DNA from: an uncultured Dorea sp.
GTDB taxonomy: Bacteria > Bacillota > Clostridia > Lachnospirales > Lachnospiraceae
Direction of reading: 5' to 3'
Length of the DNA stretch: 64,000 nucleotides
Assembly (NCBI GenBank): GCA_910580235.1
Contig: CAJTVU010000007.1
Span: forward strand, 1 to 64,000
In this document: piece after piece, positions 18,471 to 28,000 of the stretch
Numbering within the stretch: position 1 is the stretch's first letter
Layout: every line of letters begins with the position of its first letter
Translations under genes and position numbers: made by a program
Notes under the pieces: generated by a model
Database searches by the model: none
What the model was told of the DNA's origin: nothing
What the model saw: only the letters and a program-made list of their open reading frames with translations

Positions 18471-18503
18471 GAAAAAATAATCCAAAAAAAGTTTAAAAAC
18501 CAC

Positions 18504-18532
18504 TTGCATTTAAACCATTATTGGTTTATAAT
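18504..18532 (+). promoter_or_regulatory. Promoter of the small peptide genes with a dyad operator
   Basis: TTGCAT (18504-18509), 17-bp spacer, TATAAT (18527-18532). The spacer carries AAACCA-N4-TGGTTT, a good operator candidate for the divergent HTH protein. Confidence 0.72.
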
Positions 18533-18564
18533 AGTATTATCAAGAGAGGAAAGGAGGAATACAG

Positions 18565-18678
18565 ATGGACAAGAAAATAGGCAAGCTGATAAAAGTGGTA
18601 CAAGCACTTACACAACTTGCCTTAGAAATCGGAACTCTCATCGCCGTAATCAAAATGATTATAGAGAGCATCCGGTAA
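18565..18678 (+). CDS. 37-aa amphipathic/hydrophobic peptide
   Basis: Starts MDKKIGKLIKVVQAL and ends IIESIR: a basic start followed by a long hydrophobic helix (IGTLIAVIKMII). AAAGGAGG lies eight bases upstream of the ATG, so translation should be strong. A hairpin GGGGAGG-GAAA-CCTCCCC (18684-18701) follows the stop at once. Size and shape resemble type I toxins, small holins or superinfection-exclusion peptides; no homologue recognised. Confidence 0.65.
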   Translation: MDKKIGKLIKVVQALTQLALEIGTLIAVIKMIIESIR

Positions 18679-18738
18679 GGAATGGGGAGGGAAACCTCCC
18701 CTACCTAAAAAATAGCACAGTCTGTCTGCAAAATCAAT

Positions 18739-18822
18739 ATGATGAAGAATATTTTGAGGCTTGTAGTGGCGATTGTTTGGTTACTCGTTGTTGTTGTCGG
18801 CCTGGTTTTACTGTTTATTTAG
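18739..18822 (+). CDS. 27-aa single-span membrane peptide
   Basis: Almost entirely one membrane helix (RLVVAIVWLLVVVVGLVLLFI) after MMKN. There is no good ribosome site just upstream, so it may be poorly translated or unreal; the uninterrupted hydrophobic run and its place between two other small genes speak for it. Confidence 0.4.
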   Translation: MMKNILRLVVAIVWLLVVVVGLVLLFI

Positions 18823-18848
18823 AATTATCAAAAAAAGGAGGGAATTTT

Positions 18849-19010
18849 ATGAGAAGAATCAAAAGAAAGACTATATGGGCGTATTTAGATGGTGAAAAGC
18901 TGGTCGACGTAGTACAGGCCGCCCTCGACAATAATATGATGGTCGACGATCTGAAAGAGGCGCTCATCAAAGAGAATCCAGGGCATGAGGTGACTTTTAA
19001 ACGCCAATAG
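18849..19010 (+). CDS. Small hypothetical protein
   Basis: 53-aa protein starting MRRIKRKTIWAYLDG and ending TFKRQ, preceded by AAAGGAGGG. Basic N-terminus, then a mixed helical part (VVQAALDNNMMVDDLKEAL). Last gene of the plus-strand small-gene set before the endolysin gene. Confidence 0.62.
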   Translation: MRRIKRKTIWAYLDGEKLVDVVQAALDNNMMVDDLKEALIKENPGHEVTFKRQ

Positions 19011-19074
19011 CCCCATCCCCTGCCCAGAATACAAAAATACGCCCCTGGAGCATTGTCCTCCAGGGGCTCTGTCC

Positions 19075-20037
19075 TTACTGCTTCTCTAACGTCAGCTGCA
19101 ATCGGTCGACGCCGTTCACATCGTCTCCCGCGCCGCCGTCCTGATCGTCATATTCCCATTTCAGGTAATCCTTCCCAAGCGTCGACACACGGTACTTGGC
19201 CACATAATAGCCTGTCTTCCCCGGCTCAGGCGTATCGTAGTAGACCGTCACGCCGATGACATAGTCCGTCATGTCCGTGTTCTGCATGTTCTTCCCCAAC
19301 TCGCCCTGCTTCTTCATATTGAGCCTAAACCAGCCATTGGGGCCGAGGCCTTCCATCTGAAGGTTTCGTATCAAATGCCACGGCACTCCCGCGAAATCGT
19401 CCCCGCATCCGTCCTCACAGGCCAGCCCCAGCATCCACTCAAGCCACCCATCCTCTGCTGTATAAACGCGATATCTGGGAAGTGGGAGGCTTCCCGTCCC
19501 GGCATCGGCATCTATCGGCCTGTCCATCAGCCCATCTGCTGGATCCGCGTTGATACACTCTAAGATGCCGTCCCACGGATAGTTGTAATAAGGACGGATC
19601 AGGCTCTCCCTTCCGGTCTGGTCTCCTTCTGCCCCGTCTATGCCGCCCGTCTCAGAGATCGAGAACTCCATCAGCATGTCCGGTACTGCCGTCAGGCACA
19701 TGGCCGTATGCTTCCCTTCCTTCAGATAGAGGTCGCCCGGCTTCGCTATGTACCCGGAAGACATCGGATGCCAGCGGAAATTGCCGGAAGCGGTCATACA
19801 AGAGCGCATATTGCCCGTATAAGACGCCCCTCCGCAATCGATGCCGGCCGACAGGTAAGCGTCTATGACCGCCCAGCTGCAATCCCGGTCGCCCTGCTCT
19901 ACATGGTAAGCCCTTCCGCCAACGACCACCTCGCATACCCCTTCTCCGTCCCCTTTGCGGGAGACCTGGCTGTAGCCGTGCCAGTCATGGGTCACGAGAT
20001 GCCGCATCAATTCTACTGCTACTTCTTTTCTTAACAT
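19075..20037 (-). CDS. Endolysin (NlpC/P60 or CHAP-like peptidase with C-terminal wall-binding repeats)
   Basis: 320-aa phage lysin. The N-terminal thiol peptidase domain has the candidate nucleophile in GDRDCSWAVIDAY and the candidate His in GDLYLKEGKHTAM. The C-terminal half has two YRV...GWLEW/YLKW units ending in VDRLQLTLEK that look like degenerate clostridial ChW-type repeats and should bind the wall. Start at 20037 is set by AAGGAGAAG; the upstream in-frame Met lacks a site. Acts after holin opening at lysis. Confidence 0.85.
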   Translation of the reverse strand: MLRKEVAVELMRHLVTHDWHGYSQVSRKGDGEGVCEVVVGGRAYHVEQGDRDCSWAVIDAYLSAGIDCGGASYTGNMRSCMTASGNFRWHPMSSGYIAKPGDLYLKEGKHTAMCLTAVPDMLMEFSISETGGIDGAEGDQTGRESLIRPYYNYPWDGILECINADPADGLMDRPIDADAGTGSLPLPRYRVYTAEDGWLEWMLGLACEDGCGDDFAGVPWHLIRNLQMEGLGPNGWFRLNMKKQGELGKNMQNTDMTDYVIGVTVYYDTPEPGKTGYYVAKYRVSTLGKDYLKWEYDDQDGGAGDDVNGVDRLQLTLEKQ

Positions 20038-20106
20038 AATCTTCTCCTTCCTATGCGATGGTACATACAAAAAGAGAGCCTGTCGACAGGCCCTCTAAAA
20101 TCTATA

Positions 20107-20135
20107 TTGCATTATCCTATTCTTTGCATTATAAT
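20107..20135 (+). promoter_or_regulatory. Promoter of the antisense RNA
   Basis: TTGCAT (20107-20112), 17-bp spacer, TATAAT (20130-20135) on the plus strand, inside the lysis cassette. Confidence 0.75.
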
Positions 20136-20141
20136 ACAGTT

Positions 20142-20230
20142 AGAAGGAACAACCGCCACACAAGGTGGTTGGCCTCATAACAGTCAAAGTAACTGCCCGG
20201 TTCGGTCAAAAACAGGGGCAGTTATTTTTT
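20142..20230 (+). ncRNA. Candidate antisense antitoxin RNA (about 89 nt)
   Basis: The transcript predicted from the upstream promoter has a 5' hairpin (20151-20157 with 20164-20170) and ends in a strong terminator: TAACTGCCC (20190-20198) with GGGCAGTTA (20216-20224), then six T. It converges on the holin-like toxin gene and overlaps its stop codon. This layout matches Gram-positive type I toxin-antitoxin pairs such as TxpA/RatA and BsrG/SR4. Confidence 0.72.
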
Positions 20231-20311
20231 ATGCTTGTCTATGTAGGCAAGCAGTGCGATAATGAATAATCCGAATGATATCATTGATGATATTGCTTCA
20301 AATACTGTCAT
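20222..20311 (-). CDS. Putative holin-like toxin (type I toxin family)
   Basis: 29-aa peptide: MTVFEAISSMISFG, a hydrophobic helix FIIALLAYIDK and a Lys-rich end. This is the Hol_Tox (putative holin-like toxin) pattern. GGGGAGGTGG lies about six bases upstream of the ATG. Read from the minus strand, between holin and endolysin genes. Membrane-acting; likely held off by the antisense RNA at its 3' end. Confidence 0.85.
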   Translation of the reverse strand: MTVFEAISSMISFGLFIIALLAYIDKHKK

Positions 20312-20439
20312 CTGCACCACCTCCCCTCTTTCGTAAGAGTAGGAGGCCAACGCACCCTGTATACGGTTGTCCCATATCCATCTTACCACTCTCTAGCCCT
20401 CATGGCAAGCAGAAAGGGACGGCTGACCGCCCCTGCATA

Positions 20440-20697
20440 TTATCTTGGCTCTGTATACGTCCTAGCCCTCTCGCTGTCCTCGACCCCCTTCGTGGTCGGG
20501 TCTGTCACGATCCCTAATACCGCCAGCACCATGAACGCCGCGTTCACGACAGCCAGCAGCCTGTCCCCCAGCGCCCCTAAGTCCAGCGTGTAGCCAAATA
20601 CCGCCGCTACCGCCTGTACCAAGAGCAGCACTGCCGGTATCAGCGCCAGCCAGAACGCTCTGTTCCTTACCCTTACTCCCCAATTAATATTCTTCAT
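20440..20697 (-). CDS. Phage holin (phi-LC3/LLH type)
   Basis: 85-aa holin: MKNINWGVRVRNRAFW, then two membrane helices (LALIPAVLLLVQAVAAVFG and LAVVNAAFMVLAVLGIVTDP) and a charged tail with TTKGVEDSERA. The TDPTTKG turn is characteristic. Forms membrane holes that release the endolysin. Its ATG overlaps the previous stop (TAATG). Confidence 0.92.
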   Translation of the reverse strand: MKNINWGVRVRNRAFWLALIPAVLLLVQAVAAVFGYTLDLGALGDRLLAVVNAAFMVLAVLGIVTDPTTKGVEDSERARTYTEPR

Positions 20698-20927
20698 TAC
20701 TCTTCTACCTTCCTTTCTTCTTCTAGATCTCTGATCCTATGGTTCGCTACCTTGATCTGCTCCTCCACCACTGGCATTCGGCGGGCGAAGTTATTATGCA
20801 GCATCACCTCTTTCTCCAGCCTCTCCAGCCTGTAGTTGGTAAGCCTAGAGTTTACTGCGATGCCGGTAAACGTCCCTAATGCGCTCCCTGCGAATGCGAT
20901 GAGCGCTACGATGATCTCTGTCTCCAT
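20697..20927 (-). CDS. Phage lysis-associated membrane protein (XhlA-like)
   Basis: 76-aa protein: one N-terminal membrane helix (IIVALIAFAGSALGTFTGIA) followed by a charged coiled coil (LERLEKEVMLHNNFARR...VEEQIKVANHRIRDLEEE). Common next to phi-LC3-type holins in Firmicutes phages. Coupled to the holin gene by a 1-bp overlap. Confidence 0.8.
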   Translation of the reverse strand: METEIIVALIAFAGSALGTFTGIAVNSRLTNYRLERLEKEVMLHNNFARRMPVVEEQIKVANHRIRDLEEERKVEE

Positions 20928-20937
20928 GCTATCCCTC

Positions 20938-21897
20938 CTATGGTACGATCTCGAAATAATGGCCTATGAGGGCGCTTGGCAGATGCTGGAGCACGATGCC
21001 CTCGCCGTCCTCCATGCCTGCGCGGTTCATGAGGTAGATCTGACCGCCCTCGACGTAATAGCGCCCCTTGATGTACTCCATGTTGGCGGCCGCGGGGATT
21101 GGATCCTCCAGAGTCCCCGCATGTGCCTCATCGATGCATGTGTACAGGCTCTCTGTACCTTCTCCCGGGACATACTGCGGGCGGAACGTGATGTTCTCCT
21201 GTGCCGTCTTATAGAGGGCATTATCATACGTGAACTTATACCCTGCCTCTTTGGCCACGAAGCCCCTTCCCGCTAGATCCTCCCAAGAGCAGTAGATTGC
21301 CTTCGCCTCCAGCGCCGCCTCATCTGTGAAGGCCTGCGCGCTGGCCCTTGCGACCATGACCGCCGCAGAGTACGTAGCCATGTCGATCGCGCCTCCCTGC
21401 TCCGCCATCCGCTCCGCTTCCGCCTTGGCCTCTGCTGCCGCTCTCTCAGATGCTTCAGCTGCCGCTCCCGCGTCCCTGGCAGCCTGCATTGACGCTTCCG
21501 CATCCCTTGCCGCGCCCTCGGCCTTTTCAGACGCGCTCCTCAATCCTTCTGCCTGTGCTGCTTGCGCTTCCTTCAGGCTGGCCTGCGCCTCCTTGAGCGC
21601 GGCCATCTGCTCCCTGATCGGCTTCTCGTCCTGGGACAGCGCGACCTCAAAGATCCCGCCCGCTTCCTTCGTAATGGACTTAAGCCCTGTATATCCCTCA
21701 TACGCCTTGTCCTCTATCCCCGGCTCTCTCACCATCATCCTCTGTGTGAGGGACGGGTCGCTAAAGATGGCCTCCAGCTCATCAAATCCCTTATACAAGA
21801 GGCGGATATGCAGCACTGCTAATTCCGTGTCCTTGTCATGATCCAAGGCTACGGCCTGGATCTGCACCTCAGTCTTATCGTTCAATATCAGCTTCAT
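20938..21897 (-). CDS. Minor tail/baseplate protein with Ala-rich coiled coil
   Basis: 319-aa structural protein starting MKLILNDKTEVQIQAV. Residues of about 110-180 form an alanine-rich coiled coil; the C-terminal part (AIYCSWEDLAGRGFV, FRPQYVPGEGTESLYTC) looks like a small carbohydrate-binding module and probably touches the cell surface. The start at 21897 has AAAGGAG upstream and avoids overlap with the previous gene. Confidence 0.7.
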   Translation of the reverse strand: MKLILNDKTEVQIQAVALDHDKDTELAVLHIRLLYKGFDELEAIFSDPSLTQRMMVREPGIEDKAYEGYTGLKSITKEAGGIFEVALSQDEKPIREQMAALKEAQASLKEAQAAQAEGLRSASEKAEGAARDAEASMQAARDAGAAAEASERAAAEAKAEAERMAEQGGAIDMATYSAAVMVARASAQAFTDEAALEAKAIYCSWEDLAGRGFVAKEAGYKFTYDNALYKTAQENITFRPQYVPGEGTESLYTCIDEAHAGTLEDPIPAAANMEYIKGRYYVEGGQIYLMNRAGMEDGEGIVLQHLPSALIGHYFEIVP

Positions 21898-21926
21898 TTT
21901 ATTATGTCTCCTTTCCTGCCTCCTGG

Positions 21927-23201
21927 CTATTGCAGATATTCTATCGTAGTCATTAACGTATATGCGCTCCCCCACGCGGAATTATTTTCAAATAGCAGGG
22001 TCACATTTTTCGTAGAGCTCCCGATGTTATATGCATATACCAGGCGGGTTCCTATATACTGCCCGTTGGGGGAATATGGTATCGGATAGCATCTCCCTCC
22101 CCCGACCGCCAGCACGTCTATCTTTAAGATGCTGGACATCTTCTCGCCTGTATCGATCTCAAACGCCTTCATCGAATCTGTGGTCGCTACCCAGTTCGCC
22201 ATAGACGCCCTTATGGTCTTGCGGTATACGTTCCTTGATAAATCTGACAGGTACCCGACCGTCCTTTTGGCATCCGAGCGCATCAGCATCTGTAGCATCG
22301 ACTTTACCAGTATGCTGTCGGCCAGAAGGCCGGCTTTTGTGTTCGCTACAAGGTTTGCAAGCGTATTGATTATCTTAGATGACAAGAGGACATTTCCGTT
22401 CGATACATCTCCCGGGAAATAGTATGATGGGCTTATCGTCCCATCCACGTTCCTATATAGCCGGAAATTCCCATTGTAAGCATCCATCTGCCACTTCACC
22501 CCGTTAGGGCTCTCTACCTGGATGTTGCCGCCTTCTCCATCCTCCCAGATCTTCGCTTTCCCATTTGTCCTTGCCTCTAATGTGCTCTGCGTGTTTGTCA
22601 CCTGCGCCTTCAGCCAGTTAATGGCGTTCACGATGCTTGTCCTGACCCCTGTAGTCAGGGAGGATAGCGGCCCTACTTTTGCATTCACGTCGTCAAGCAG
22701 GCCGCTCAGCTGCACCGTGCTCCGTATCGTCTGGAACAGGGGCGTCACCTTCACGATGTTCAGCCCTTGGAGCGCTACGCGGTACAGGGGCATCTCGTGG
22801 AGCGTGTCCCCATCCCTTAGATTCCCTGTTACTACCTTGGGATCTGCAGCCGCCCCTCCTGTCACCGCCTTCCCTTTCACTACGGCCAGCTCCATCTTCT
22901 CCTCGCTGCTCACTGGATCCTTCGAGTAGCGGACGACGATGAGGTCGTTCCGGTTGTCCCCTGTCTTCCCGTTCTCGATGATCATGTCCACGATGCTCCC
23001 GACAGGGTTGATCCCCCGGCAGCCCTGCACCAGCACCGCGCCGCTCTTCACCTGTATCTTATTGTTCGTGACGACCTCGCACCCCATCTTGTCGCCGATG
23101 TCTGCCACGTAATCCCCTGGCCCGTGGAGGGACGCGTTCAGCTCCCTTACCTCGAACGCCTCTATATGGGGCCTCCCTCCATATCCGTCTATGATCTGCA
23201 T
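21927..23201 (-). CDS. Tail fibre / receptor-binding protein
   Basis: 424-aa protein beginning MQIIDGYGGRPHIEAFEV, a start seen in upper-baseplate proteins of Firmicutes siphophages; the C-terminal part is variable-looking and ends in a small beta-rich domain. Candidate adsorption determinant. It directly precedes the stop-to-start junction with the Gp37-like gene. Confidence 0.7.
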   Translation of the reverse strand: MQIIDGYGGRPHIEAFEVRELNASLHGPGDYVADIGDKMGCEVVTNNKIQVKSGAVLVQGCRGINPVGSIVDMIIENGKTGDNRNDLIVVRYSKDPVSSEEKMELAVVKGKAVTGGAAADPKVVTGNLRDGDTLHEMPLYRVALQGLNIVKVTPLFQTIRSTVQLSGLLDDVNAKVGPLSSLTTGVRTSIVNAINWLKAQVTNTQSTLEARTNGKAKIWEDGEGGNIQVESPNGVKWQMDAYNGNFRLYRNVDGTISPSYYFPGDVSNGNVLLSSKIINTLANLVANTKAGLLADSILVKSMLQMLMRSDAKRTVGYLSDLSRNVYRKTIRASMANWVATTDSMKAFEIDTGEKMSSILKIDVLAVGGGRCYPIPYSPNGQYIGTRLVYAYNIGSSTKNVTLLFENNSAWGSAYTLMTTIEYLQ

Positions 23202-24194
23202 CTAATCAGCCTCCTTCGCTCTGTATTCGATCGTCTCTCTCCCCTTCTGGATCTTCAGCACCTTCCCGGCGATAGGGGCCTTCATTACCGCCCCGGTGAT
23301 CCGCTCCCTGCCGCCTACGATGTCCCCGATCTCCAGCTCCGTCCCGTCGGTGACGCTCACCTCGCATTGGCGGTAATCGGCCAATTCCCTCAAGCGCTTC
23401 GTGCCGTCTTCGATGAGGCTCTCCTCATCGTCCGCGCTCTTGTAGTCATAGATGGCTGTCATCTCCGCAAGCCCGGTGAAGTGCCTGCGCGTCCCGATGG
23501 AGCCGTCCGCCTGTACATAGAGATGCCTCACCAGCCTTTCCTTCAAGTCCCCTTTCCCGAGGCAGATGAGGTGGTTGATCCCGCCCCATTCCTCCTTGAT
23601 GGAGAGCCGCAGCCTGCAATCCTCGCTGAACTCAATCTCGCCCGAGTAGTCCGTTACAGGCACGGCGCACAAATGCACTGCCCCTACCCCATTGCTGGGG
23701 CCTTGCACGTAATAGATCCTAAGCCTTGCCCCCTTCTTCGCAAGCATCCCCTCGATGCCTTCAAGGAGGGTCACATAGCGGGGGATCTGATGATTGGCGA
23801 TCGTGATCTTGCTGTCATCCTCGTCGACGGCGAACAGGCTCCCGAGCTGATCTCCTACGAGGCTCCTAATGACCGTATTCGCCTCCCCGGACACTACCTT
23901 ATAATCTTGCCCCGCAGGCGGCTCTATGACCTTCCTAGCGAGCCTCCCGCGCCATGTATGGCCGGACAGCCTGACAGAGCCGTCCTTCGTGACCTCACGG
24001 CCAGAGATGATCCCCCCGTACTCTGTCCCCGGCGCGAAGATCTGGCAGCCCTTGCTATGGATGGAAGGATCGTACCTTGAGAGGGGGACTTCGAACACGA
24101 AATCATTCGTGTCGCCCAGATCCAGGTCGAAGGTGTCCATCTCCTCGAGGACGGCCTGCTCCTCTCCCTTCGCGTTCGTTATGATCATCACCAT
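23202..24194 (-). CDS. Siphovirus Gp37-like tail protein (tail endopeptidase/hub)
   Basis: 330-aa protein: MVMIITNAKGEEQAVLEEM start, FDLDLGDTNDFVFEVP, and TWRGRLARKVIEPPAGQDY, typical of the ReqiPepy6 Gp37-like/prophage tail endopeptidase family that forms the tail hub. The start 24194 has AAGGAG nine bases upstream and overlaps the distal tail stop; a Met two codons later (TGATG) is the alternative. Confidence 0.82.
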   Translation of the reverse strand: MVMIITNAKGEEQAVLEEMDTFDLDLGDTNDFVFEVPLSRYDPSIHSKGCQIFAPGTEYGGIISGREVTKDGSVRLSGHTWRGRLARKVIEPPAGQDYKVVSGEANTVIRSLVGDQLGSLFAVDEDDSKITIANHQIPRYVTLLEGIEGMLAKKGARLRIYYVQGPSNGVGAVHLCAVPVTDYSGEIEFSEDCRLRLSIKEEWGGINHLICLGKGDLKERLVRHLYVQADGSIGTRRHFTGLAEMTAIYDYKSADDEESLIEDGTKRLRELADYRQCEVSVTDGTELEIGDIVGGRERITGAVMKAPIAGKVLKIQKGRETIEYRAKEAD

Positions 24195-25018
24195 CTCGGC
24201 TCGCTCCTTTCCTGGAAGAGGATGATATCGAAATCGAACCCCAGGTTCCACGTGATGCTGCTCCTCCCAGGCGGTATCTTGCAAAAGAGGTCATGCTCCT
24301 TATTCCGGGAGTTGAATATATTGCTCCTGCGCCCCTGGTAGTCCGTCTTCACAAGGGACTTGTCCCTGCTGTCGAATGTAAGGTACTCGTGATCGTACAG
24401 GAGCGCCCGCACCTCGTATACATGATCGTTTATCATGAACCGCGGATCCTCGCATGGGCCGTAGATGGTACACTTGAAGTCACAATCGTAATAATGGTCG
24501 TTGTGCAGGAACCGCATGTTGGACGGCGGGGCGTAATCGTAAGCGTGGTCATACGGATAGTCCAGGAAGCCTTCCGGGACATCTGCGCCCGCCCGGAAGG
24601 AGAATGGCCTCTCGCGGCACCAGAAGGGGTAGTCTGAGATGATCTCTATCTCATTGTCCAGCCTGTCGATATCGTACTCCCACTCCGCTTTGATGGAAGA
24701 CAGTACATAGCATGGGAGATAATGATCCCCGGCCCATAGCCTGCCTGGCGACGCCTTCAGGATATCGTACTCCGTCACTTCCTGAAACCTATTCAGAGCA
24801 TCTTGGTATTGGCTGGGCGTCCTGCCTATAATAGACAAGACAAGCCTTTTTGACTCTACCTCCTTCGTGAACCCATCTATCCTCTCCCGGTTCCGCCTAG
24901 TGGACACGCTGCTGTAAGCCCAAGACTTGTCAAATATATCGGCGGTCTGAAGGCAATATGGCTGTTCAAGGAGGTTCAGGCGATCCCCTTTGCTGTTCTC
25001 GTAATAAATGTCCATCAT
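24188..25018 (-). CDS. Distal tail protein (Dit-like)
   Basis: 276-aa protein between tape measure and hub genes, starting MMDIYYENSKGDRLNLLEQPY; the GFTKEVESKRLVLSI and EYDIDRLDNEIEI stretches match phage distal tail proteins, which form the ring linking tail tube and baseplate. Starts inside the tape measure stop (4-bp overlap). Confidence 0.82.
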   Translation of the reverse strand: MMDIYYENSKGDRLNLLEQPYCLQTADIFDKSWAYSSVSTRRNRERIDGFTKEVESKRLVLSIIGRTPSQYQDALNRFQEVTEYDILKASPGRLWAGDHYLPCYVLSSIKAEWEYDIDRLDNEIEIISDYPFWCRERPFSFRAGADVPEGFLDYPYDHAYDYAPPSNMRFLHNDHYYDCDFKCTIYGPCEDPRFMINDHVYEVRALLYDHEYLTFDSRDKSLVKTDYQGRRSNIFNSRNKEHDLFCKIPPGRSSITWNLGFDFDIILFQERSEPRW

Positions 25019-28000
25019 CTTCTTCCCGCCTCCCTTACCATTCGGAACAGCTCTCTGTCATTCGAGTACATACCCATCCCATCTAGCTCGTTCGCCATCG
25101 CGGCAGAGGCGGCTCTTGCAAATTCTCCCGCCAGCTTCCTTATGTCCTCATTGGATAGATGTACGTCCTCCTCTCGCTCAAGCTCTTTCCACTTTGCGTT
25201 CTCTCTTGCTTCTATACTGGAAGACATCTTAGAAGCGATCTTCTCCTTTCTGCCTTCAACAGCCATGTAGACTCTCGACATCGTCTCAGGGATGTCGATG
25301 TTCTCCATCTTATCGCGGACTTGGGACATGTCCAGCGCATCCAACGTATCTTCTGCCAGCCCTTCTGCGGCAGCGACCGCATACTTCTTGTTCTTTTCAA
25401 CGCCTACGGCAAGCCCAAGGTCGAAGTTCTTTCCCGATCTCTTAGTCTTCCGGGAAGGGGAGCGTTCTTCAAGCGCGCCCCGCAGCGCATTATAGGCTCT
25501 TGTAGCAAGGCTTGCCGCCGCCCTTGCTGCATCTCCAAGCCATGCGCCTATCCCTCTTACGAAGCCTGATCCGAAGTCTGACCCAGGGTCATAGCCGTCA
25601 GCCGACGACGCCCCGCTGTTCGCCTCATTCGAAAGAGATGTCCCCTGTGCATTGGCATAGCCTGCCTGGCTCCCAACCCCTTCTGCATACTCTGCTCCCT
25701 GCTCGACTCCTGTCGCTCCAGTATCGGATGATCCCATCCCTGTATCCGCGGTATTCGAAAGCCCTACGGAAGTAGCATTGATCGCCCCGCTCTTGCTCCC
25801 AAGCCCACGATCGTATTCGCTTCCTTTCCGGCTCCCTGTCCCCCAGGTATTGGCTGAGCCAAGGTTCGCATTGGAAGAGTCTGAGATCGCTTTTGAATCA
25901 AGGTCGATAAGCCCTTTCTGGCTATTGATCCCCTGGTCATACTCCAGAGCCTTCCGGCTCCCTGTCCCTTGCGTATCAGCAGAGCCGAAGATCGTATTAG
26001 AAGAATCTGCGATCACCTTCGAGGTAGTGTCAATAGCGCCTTTCAGGCTGCCTATCCCGCTATTGTATTCCTGAGCCTTTTGGCCGCCTGTTGTCTGCGT
26101 GTCGGCTGATCCCAAATTCATGTTCAGCGAATCTGAGATCCCTTTTGCAGAGCCATCAATGCCGCCTTTCTGAGATTCTACCCCCATCCCAAAGAACGAC
26201 ATGATCGTGGATCCGATCCCCTTCACCCTCTCGAACAGCTCTTCGCCGCCGATGCTGGTAAGGAAGCCTTCTATGACTCCCTTCCCTTTTTCGAACAAGC
26301 CTTCCTGGCCTCCCTCAAGCCCTTCGCTCGCGCCCGGCCATACATTGTCGAAGATCTCTTTTACTGCTCGGGATGGCGAATGAACCTTCAGTTCCTCTAT
26401 TAGGGTCTTCAGGAATGCAGTCACACCCTCTTTGGCTGGATCTGAAATCTGATCAAAGCCTTCTAGTTCTTCCAATGCTGCATAGATAGTCTGCGCGAAC
26501 AGCATCTGCGTCTCTTCGTCCATGCCGTCGAACTCTTTAAGCATGCCCTCTACGGCCCCTTTTGCTTCTGCTGAGAGCTCTCCTTCCATATTCCCAGCTA
26601 CGAGCGCGGCCACTGCCTCAGGAGGGACTTTGCTAAGCTCTTCCGCTGTTTGGGGCGCGGCCTTTGCGAACTCTTCCAGAGCTGCCGTGGTTCCTTCACG
26701 CGCCTGGTCAAGCATGGCCTGTGTGAACCCTGGAGCCCCTTCTTCCACCTCTTTCTTTATCATCGCCTCCATATTGGAGACGCTTATAACCTGCTCCTGT
26801 AGCTCTTCCTTAGTAGCATTGCTTGCGGTCTTTATACCATTCGTAACCTGCGCGATTGCCTGTTCTATCGCCTCTGCGTTCCCCGTAGCGGCTGCTTCTG
26901 CCAGAGCGGTGTATGCGTCGATATCATTGGCATACTGGGCTAAAAGCTGAGTATTCTCTTGATATGCTTCCTGAGAGCTCTTAAGAGCCTCTTCTGCCGC
27001 TTCTACATCTTCCTGCTGCTTCTTGATCTTCTCGTCCAGTACCTTCACTAACGCTTTATTCCCATCAATCACAGCCTGATCTTTCTCTAGTTCTAACTGG
27101 CTTAGCTCTGCCTTCTCCTCTGTGACTTCATTCTGCGCCTGTTTCATCGCGGTCAGGTTCTCTGAGGCCTCTGCCGCTACCAGCATCTGGTTATTCACCG
27201 CTTCCTGGTACTTCGCTTCTTGTGCAGATAGGACAGCCTCTACTCTTTTCTGCTGGATCAGGTTCTGGATCTCCGCCTGCAGCTCCTGGTAGTTGCTTAT
27301 CTGCCCATCTGTCAGAGAGATTTCAAGGCCAAGAGCGCTGGACAATTGCGATGTGATGAACGCGGCTCTGTCCTCTTCCCCTTCCTTTACGCGGCCATTC
27401 GCATCAACGATGCCGCTGAGTTCATTATTCAAGGCGGCAAGCCTGTCAAGCTGCGCTACCTCTCCTGCCGCCTGTTCATTCTGAGACTGTACCAGCTCTT
27501 CATAGGACTGTTTCCTCTCCTGCGCCTTCTCAAGGTTCTCCTTTGCCGCTTCGGCAGATTCTTTTAAGGCCTTGGCATGTTCCCGCTCTTCTGCCGTCTG
27601 TCGGTTCACGACAGCAGAGACGGCTAATCCAACCCCGATGAGCGCCGTTGTCGCTGCCACTGCGACTCCTATCGGATTTGCAGCCATCGCTGTATTCCAC
27701 GCTATCTGTGCTGCTTGAGCCAACGTAAGCTTATGTGTCAAGAGCCCCACTGCTGCTTGCCCGATAGTAAGCTGCACATTATGCATCCGTCCTGTGTACT
27801 CAGCTGCTTCCAGTTGGACTCTATATAGCTCGGCGGCGGCTGACGCTGCCTTGAAGGACTTCGATAAACTGCTTACAGCCGATACTGCGCTCTCTGCGAC
27901 TGAATATCCTTTTAACGCTGTCACTCCTGATGCAAGAAGGGGCAGTACGATATCCATATTCTCGGCAAGGAGCTTAAAGCCTTTCGCAAGTGGAGGGAGG

